A stretch of DNA of 64,000 bases from Cyanobacteria bacterium FACHB-471 (GTDB lineage Bacteria; Cyanobacteriota; Cyanobacteriia; Elainellales; Elainellaceae). The first letter of the stretch is position 1, and the number at the start of each line of letters is the position of its first letter. Below, in pieces: positions 60,199 to 64,000 of the stretch. Below the pieces are notes generated by a model. It was not told the DNA's origin, made no database searches, and was given only the letters and a program-made list of their open reading frames with translations. The translations under genes were made by a program, and so were the position numbers. The stretch spans positions 124,001-188,000 of the forward strand of contig JACJOC010000098.1 in NCBI GenBank assembly GCA_014695345.1. The letters are read 5' to 3'.

Positions 60199-61623
60199 TT
60201 ATGGACAACGGGTTTGTTCCTCTTTGATTCGCTGCTGCAAAAAAGTAGGCACGCCCAAACTTGCTCCTTCGTAGAGCCGAGCAAATTCTCGCTGAAAGTG
60301 TGCTGCAACAGTGGGATTATCAATTACCAGTAAGTTTTCGTCATTGCTATTGTTAGCAGCTGCGCTCCAGTTCTGTGACCCGGTGATGACGAGATGTTCG
60401 TCTACCATGCTGAACTTATGATGCAGCAGATCGCCTTCTGCAAGGCTGGGAGTGCCGACTGTGGCGATCGCCCCACTCCAGGGACGATTCCCTTCCTCAT
60501 AGCGACACTGCCGATTCTTTAACGCAACCCCCATCATGTCTAGCGCTTCACTGTAGTCCCGATAGATAAAGCCAGAATCAATCAGAGCGCGAACCTGAAC
60601 ACCTTGCTGGTGGCGAGTTTCCAAAAGGTTGCTGAGATTTTGGTCAGAAAATACAAATAAGGCTGTATCGACTGTTTGAGTCGCAGTGTTTAAGGCTCTG
60701 CCAATCAGTCCGTTCGTGCTTTGCTGCCAGGGTAAAGAGGTTGAGGTTGGCGAAAATTGCACTGTAACGGTCGAGCCGGGTGCCAGTGTCACGGTTTGAG
60801 CGGGACGGGGTGGCTTTTGCAAGCCAAATTTGCTGTCTAAGGCTCCACCCGGACCGTCTCCCCACATCCACTCAAACTCCTGGGTGTAAAGCTGAGCTAA
60901 TCCTGGGCTGTCAATTTTCACCAGGTTGTTGGCATTGCCGCTGCTGTGAGGGGCAAGAAAGTCCCCATGTACATCACTGGTCGTCAGATTGGCCGAAGCA
61001 ACAATCACCAGCCGGTGATCGATCACCAAAAACTTGTGATGCATCAGGTCACTGCCTTTGGAGCCATCAGCCGTGTCGTCGATCACCGGAATTTTGGCTT
61101 GTTGCAGGATCACGAGTGCGTCACGCTGATTGATTTCGGCTGGGGTAAGCTGTCCGTCCTGATTTTGGTCTGCAAGCTGAAAGAATTCCAGGTATTTTCC
61201 TTGCTGACGCTCATCCAGTTGGACTGCTTCTTCGGCTGTAAAGCTACTCCAAGGACGGCTATATTCATTTTCTATAATGACGCGCACCCGTACGCCAACT
61301 CGCTGCTTTTCCTGAAGCGCTTGAGCAATCCGAGGCAGGCGAAACTCGTGGCTAGCTACATCTATTGATGATTGGGCAGTGGCGATCGCTTCCACGATGA
61401 CCTGTTCTAAGTCGTCTCCTAACCGTTCCTGCAATCGATAGGGTTCGGTATAGGTCGCCGCTTGTGAATGGTTAAAGTAAACCTGAATGAATCGGTCTTG
61501 AGGTAGTGGCTCCAGTGCTGGCTGGAGGGCTGAACTTTGCCGCCAGTGGTTAAAACCCAAAAACAGCAATAGCCCCAGAACAAACAGAAGGCAAAACCGA
61601 ATCCACCAGGATGATAGACGCAC
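60199..61623 (-). CDS. Phospholipase D-like protein with embedded EF-hand
   Basis: 474 residues. An N-terminal membrane helix (about 6-26, WWIRFCLLFVLGLLLFLGF) anchors a two-lobed PLD domain. HKD motif 1 is HHKFLVID (His195, Lys197, Asp202) and motif 2 is LHHKFSMVDEHLVITGSQNWSAAANNSNDEN. Between strand and motif 1 lies an EF-hand loop DQNQDGQLTPAE (152-163) with Asp, Asn, Asp, Gln and Glu at calcium positions. It could be a nuclease or phospholipase outside the membrane, controlled by Ca2+. Three bases of the HIP1 word recur in it. The enzyme class is known, the substrate is not. Confidence 0.92.
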   Translation of the reverse strand: MRLSSWWIRFCLLFVLGLLLFLGFNHWRQSSALQPALEPLPQDRFIQVYFNHSQAATYTEPYRLQERLGDDLEQVIVEAIATAQSSIDVASHEFRLPRIAQALQEKQRVGVRVRVIIENEYSRPWSSFTAEEAVQLDERQQGKYLEFFQLADQNQDGQLTPAEINQRDALVILQQAKIPVIDDTADGSKGSDLMHHKFLVIDHRLVIVASANLTTSDVHGDFLAPHSSGNANNLVKIDSPGLAQLYTQEFEWMWGDGPGGALDSKFGLQKPPRPAQTVTLAPGSTVTVQFSPTSTSLPWQQSTNGLIGRALNTATQTVDTALFVFSDQNLSNLLETRHQQGVQVRALIDSGFIYRDYSEALDMMGVALKNRQCRYEEGNRPWSGAIATVGTPSLAEGDLLHHKFSMVDEHLVITGSQNWSAAANNSNDENLLVIDNPTVAAHFQREFARLYEGASLGVPTFLQQRIKEEQTRCP

Positions 61624-61713
61624 AACAAATCCTCACAGTTGGGCATTCACTAGGCAATGAAATGCATGGGCTGATTTTGCCCAACGGTGAGAAAGGGATA
61701 ACGCGATCGCCCC

Positions 61714-61742
61714 AAAAAAAACCTCTGGCATTACACCAGAGG
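61714..61742 (-). terminator. Intrinsic terminator on the minus strand
   Basis: CCTCTGG (61722-61728) and CCAGAGG (61736-61742) form a 7-bp stem around CATTACA, with an A8 tract at 61714-61721 (T8 on the minus strand). It ends a minus-strand transcript that comes from above 61742, where no annotated gene lies. That points to a short unlisted transcript. Confidence 0.8.
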
Positions 61743-61773
61743 AAAGGTTCCCGAACATGAACAGAGGAGAAAT

Positions 61774-61899
61774 TTAACTGGTTGCCACTGCTTCTTGGCG
61801 AAATGGGCCAATATCCTGAATCAATCCGCCAACCAGGCTATGACGTAACTTAGTTTTATTTAACTCACTAAATAAATATTGTCTAACTTGCAGAATAAT
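61774..61899 (-). other. Possible small peptide frame without a standard start
   Basis: A minus-strand frame of about 42 codons ends at TAA 61776-61774, 32 bases before the terminator stem. It reads LQVRQYLFSELNKTKLRHSL, then VGGLIQDIGPFRQEAVATS. There is no ATG, GTG or TTG in frame, only CTG or ATT codons. The composition (GGLIQDIGP) looks protein-like. It could be a small peptide with an unusual start, a decayed gene, or chance. Confidence 0.3.
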
Positions 61900-62237
61900 T
61901 CAGGATCATTGGTTACAGAACTGAAAACTTTTTACGACTTTTCTCTTGAACCGAGTTTTGTCGGTTGGTCAGCATAACTGAGAGCAATCAGTCCGATTTA
62001 AGGCAGCTTTGTAGCTTTAAGATGTATTTCTTCTAACTGATTTCTCAGAGAGAAATTACATCCCTAGGGCGATGAATTCTATAGGCGAAGATCGATACAA
62101 AGAATGAGGAAAGTAAAACCAACATTGTCCCACTAGCGGGAGCTAGTAAGTTTCTACGCTAGCAAGTTAAAGTTTTCGATTTAGATAACTGTGAACTTAC
62201 TGGGAACTGCATTCATCCCATCTACGAGGAAGAAAAT

Positions 62238-63584
62238 ATGGTTTCGGGCAAGCAAAAGCGTGCTGTTGGGGTATTCCCCGATCGCCCTACAACGGCATCT
62301 GCACTTCAAGCGCTCCGGGATTCTGGCTTTTCGATGCGTCAGGTGACGATTGTGGCGCGAAATGCTGCTAGACAAGAGGCGATCGCTGGGGTCGAAATCA
62401 GAGATCAGAAGGGGAACCACGCGAATGAAGGGGCCGCAGCAGGTGCCTTGAGTGGTGGCATCTTGGGTGGTATCGCAGGCTTGCTGGTAGGTCTAGGTGC
62501 TCTAGCCATTCCGGCACTTACTGGAGTCCTTTTAGTTGGAGAAGCCGCAACCGCACTGATTACAACATTGGTTGGGGGTGCAGCAGGAGCGGCAGCAGGA
62601 GGGTTAGTCGGGGCCCTAATTGGGTTAGGTATCCCTGAGGATCGGGCGCGGACCTATAGCGATCGGGTGGCGCGGGGTGAATACTTAGTTCTGGTAAAAG
62701 GTACAGAGCCAGAGGTTCGTCGTGCCGAAGATACGTTACGGCATCAGGGTATTCGTGACCTTGGAGTTTATGATGCGCCGGGACATCGTAGCAATGTGGT
62801 AGAAAAAATAGGCGCATTGCAGGCAGTTCCAGGACGAACTGCTTATACTGAAACGCCTCTAGAAGCGCCACGAAATTTAGGGGTGGTTAAACCAGGCGAT
62901 CGCAATCTTGGTCAGGTACAACCCATTCATCGAACTGAGACCCCTGCTGTGCCGTCACGAGTTAGGCAACCTGTAGACTACTCAAGCGATCGCCCAGTTG
63001 CTCGCCCGATTGGTGCAACAGCACCCGTAACTGAGACAGTAGCAGGTAACACCAAGCGGGCAATGGGCGTGTTCTATGATCAGCACGGGTTAGAACAGGC
63101 GCTAGAAGCTCTGAGAAACTCAAACTTCACTATGCACAGAATTTCGATTGTGTCGCGCGATGGCGGACAGGAAGAGGCAGTTCACCGCAGTCAACCTATA
63201 AATCCGCTTTCAAGAATTGACTCTGAAGGTCGGGTTAGACCCACCGCATCCAGTTCTTTAGGCGGGATCACAGGATTGTTAGCTGGACTGAACACAGTTA
63301 CGATTCCTGGATTGGGAGAAGTTTTAGTCGTCGGCGAAGCTGCCCCAACGATCAAGTCTTCTCTGGCAGAAAGCGGAAACTTTGCCTCGGCACTAACCCG
63401 CTTAGGTATTCCAGGAGAGCAAGCGAGAGTGTATGGCGATCGCCTCAGTGCAGGTGCCAGCTTGATCATGGTGAGCGGCACAGGCGAAGAAGCCCTCCAA
63501 GCTGCTTCTATTCTCAGCAAGCACGGTATTCAAGACTGGGGAATTTATGATGTCACCAGTGTTTCGGACTCATTTCCCCGATAG
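62238..63584 (+). CDS. Duplicated general-stress-protein (17M/DUF1269-like) domain protein
   Basis: 448 residues, GAGGA before the ATG. Two homologous halves (about 1-175 and 272-448) each start with KRAVGVFPDRPTTASALQAL / KRAMGVFYDQHGLEQALEAL. Each then has a Gly-rich hydrophobic stretch and a ferredoxin-like end (GIPEDRARTYSDRVARGEYLV / GIPGEQARVYGDRLSAGASLI). The Gly-rich hydrophobic region of the second half is much shorter. A linker (about 176-270) is polar. Family members are called general stress protein 17M or low-temperature-induced proteins. The function is not defined. It is probably membrane-associated through the Gly-rich helices. Confidence 0.88.
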   Translation: MVSGKQKRAVGVFPDRPTTASALQALRDSGFSMRQVTIVARNAARQEAIAGVEIRDQKGNHANEGAAAGALSGGILGGIAGLLVGLGALAIPALTGVLLVGEAATALITTLVGGAAGAAAGGLVGALIGLGIPEDRARTYSDRVARGEYLVLVKGTEPEVRRAEDTLRHQGIRDLGVYDAPGHRSNVVEKIGALQAVPGRTAYTETPLEAPRNLGVVKPGDRNLGQVQPIHRTETPAVPSRVRQPVDYSSDRPVARPIGATAPVTETVAGNTKRAMGVFYDQHGLEQALEALRNSNFTMHRISIVSRDGGQEEAVHRSQPINPLSRIDSEGRVRPTASSSLGGITGLLAGLNTVTIPGLGEVLVVGEAAPTIKSSLAESGNFASALTRLGIPGEQARVYGDRLSAGASLIMVSGTGEEALQAASILSKHGIQDWGIYDVTSVSDSFPR

Positions 63585-63605
63585 GCAGTGAAATTGCTCA
63601 ACCCG

Positions 63606-64000
63606 TATGAAGTTTAACCTTGGCTGTCAGCTCAGCTACGCTATCAATGAATCCAGCACCCTAATTTTCAATATTGCTGTGCCTGATGGTCATCAGACCG
63701 TCATTGAAGAGGATCTAGTTATCACTCCTTCGACTCCCGTTGAGGAGTATCGCGATCCCGTTCTCAAGAATCGTTTTCTGCGGGTTAACGCTTCGGTAGG
63801 AGAGATCAAAATCTCCTACCAGGCAAGTGTCGAAAAGCCCGATGAAAAGCCTGATCCCAGCGATGTGAACGAGGTCAACATCGCTGATTTGCCACTCGAA
63901 GTAGTGCCCTATCTTTATCCCAGTCGCTACTGTCAGTCGGATCAGTTAACCCGCTTGGTAAACACCGAATTTGACCATTTGGTTCCTGGCTATTCACGAG
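63606..64000 (+). CDS. Transglutaminase-like family protein, N-terminal part (runs off right edge)
   Basis: ATG at 63606, then 131 codons open to the window end. MKFNLGCQLSYAINESSTLI and the later YLYPSRYCQSDQLTRLVNTE are typical of the bacterial transglutaminase-like N-terminal region. The catalytic Cys/His/Asp domain would follow outside the window. Such proteins may be peptidases or cross-linking enzymes. It is 21 bases after the stress-protein gene on the same strand and may be co-transcribed. Confidence 0.8.

Larger units (their letters stand above)
61624..62237. other. Long region before the stress-protein gene
   Basis: About 610 bases with the terminator and peptide frame described above. 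The right part (61900-62237) is AT-rich, without open frames, and should contain the promoter for the stress-protein gene at 62238. Nothing else was seen. Confidence 0.5.

Overview
The window is chromosomal DNA of a cyanobacterium, probably filamentous. The octamer GCGATCGC (HIP1) recurs throughout, and many genes are typical of cyanobacteria: ndhC-ndhK-ndhJ of the photosynthetic NDH-1 complex, DUF3082 beside ispE, COP23, DUF928, WGxxGxxG proteins, a two-partner-secretion/CHAT fusion and Uma2. No rRNA, tRNA or CRISPR array was seen. A COP23 gene is cut by the left edge and a transglutaminase-like gene by the right edge.

Layout. 1-7.6 kb (minus): COP23/PPC protein, Ser/Thr kinase, a large exported TPS-CHAT protein and two WGxxGxxG proteins. 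8.4-11.7 kb: yebC, then three tandem DUF928 genes. 12.2-20.8 kb: a ClC-CBS-USP channel, a GAF/PAS/GAF/GAF histidine kinase, a degenerate GGDEF protein and a UbiH-type hydroxylase. 21-26.6 kb: exbB with a decayed exbD stump, an RCK protein, DUF3082, ispE and rsmA. A foreign block of about 1.8 kb lies between ispE and rsmA. 26.7-29.7 kb: three tandem AIM24 genes and an M48 protease. 29.7-33.5 kb: RHH protein, conserved hypothetical, macrolide-phosphotransferase-like kinase, double GNAT. 33.6-37 kb: ndhCKJ and an ECF sigma/anti-sigma pair. 37-41.4 kb: a quinone/electrophile-detoxification cluster (two glutathionyl-hydroquinone reductases, DoxX, CDGSH protein, methyltransferase, MarR). 41.6-47.9 kb: an accessory island with toxin-antitoxin modules, a nucleotidyltransferase-nuclease fusion, integron remnants and a repeat array. 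47.9-64 kb: mostly housekeeping genes (SpoU methylase, CnoX-like thioredoxin, ddl, response regulator, YjbQ, glycosyltransferase, DHFR, PLD nuclease, stress protein).

The most notable signal is a decayed integron with gene cassettes. At 46.79-46.92 kb lies a degraded C-terminus of an IntI-type integrase on the plus strand. Divergent from it on the minus strand is a cassette-like unit (46,613 down to 45,756). It is bounded by GTTAGGC cores and ends in an attC-like imperfect palindrome. Its gene is split by one in-frame TAG. A second attC-like site (24,515-24,602) lies about 21 kb away in the foreign block. It follows a GC-rich dienelactone-hydrolase-like gene that has no HIP1 site and has lost its nucleophile cysteine. 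This suggests cassette capture at a secondary chromosomal site.

Gene decay is common in the accessory parts: exbD stump, Rpn nuclease remnant, GNAT and DUF4440 fragments, and a HEPN toxin deleted beside an intact MNT antitoxin. Several enzymes carry changes at key residues: the ClC gating Glu is Gln, GGDEF is GNDEF, and the DLH Cys is Gly. All functional assignments come from reading the sequence by eye. No database search was run.
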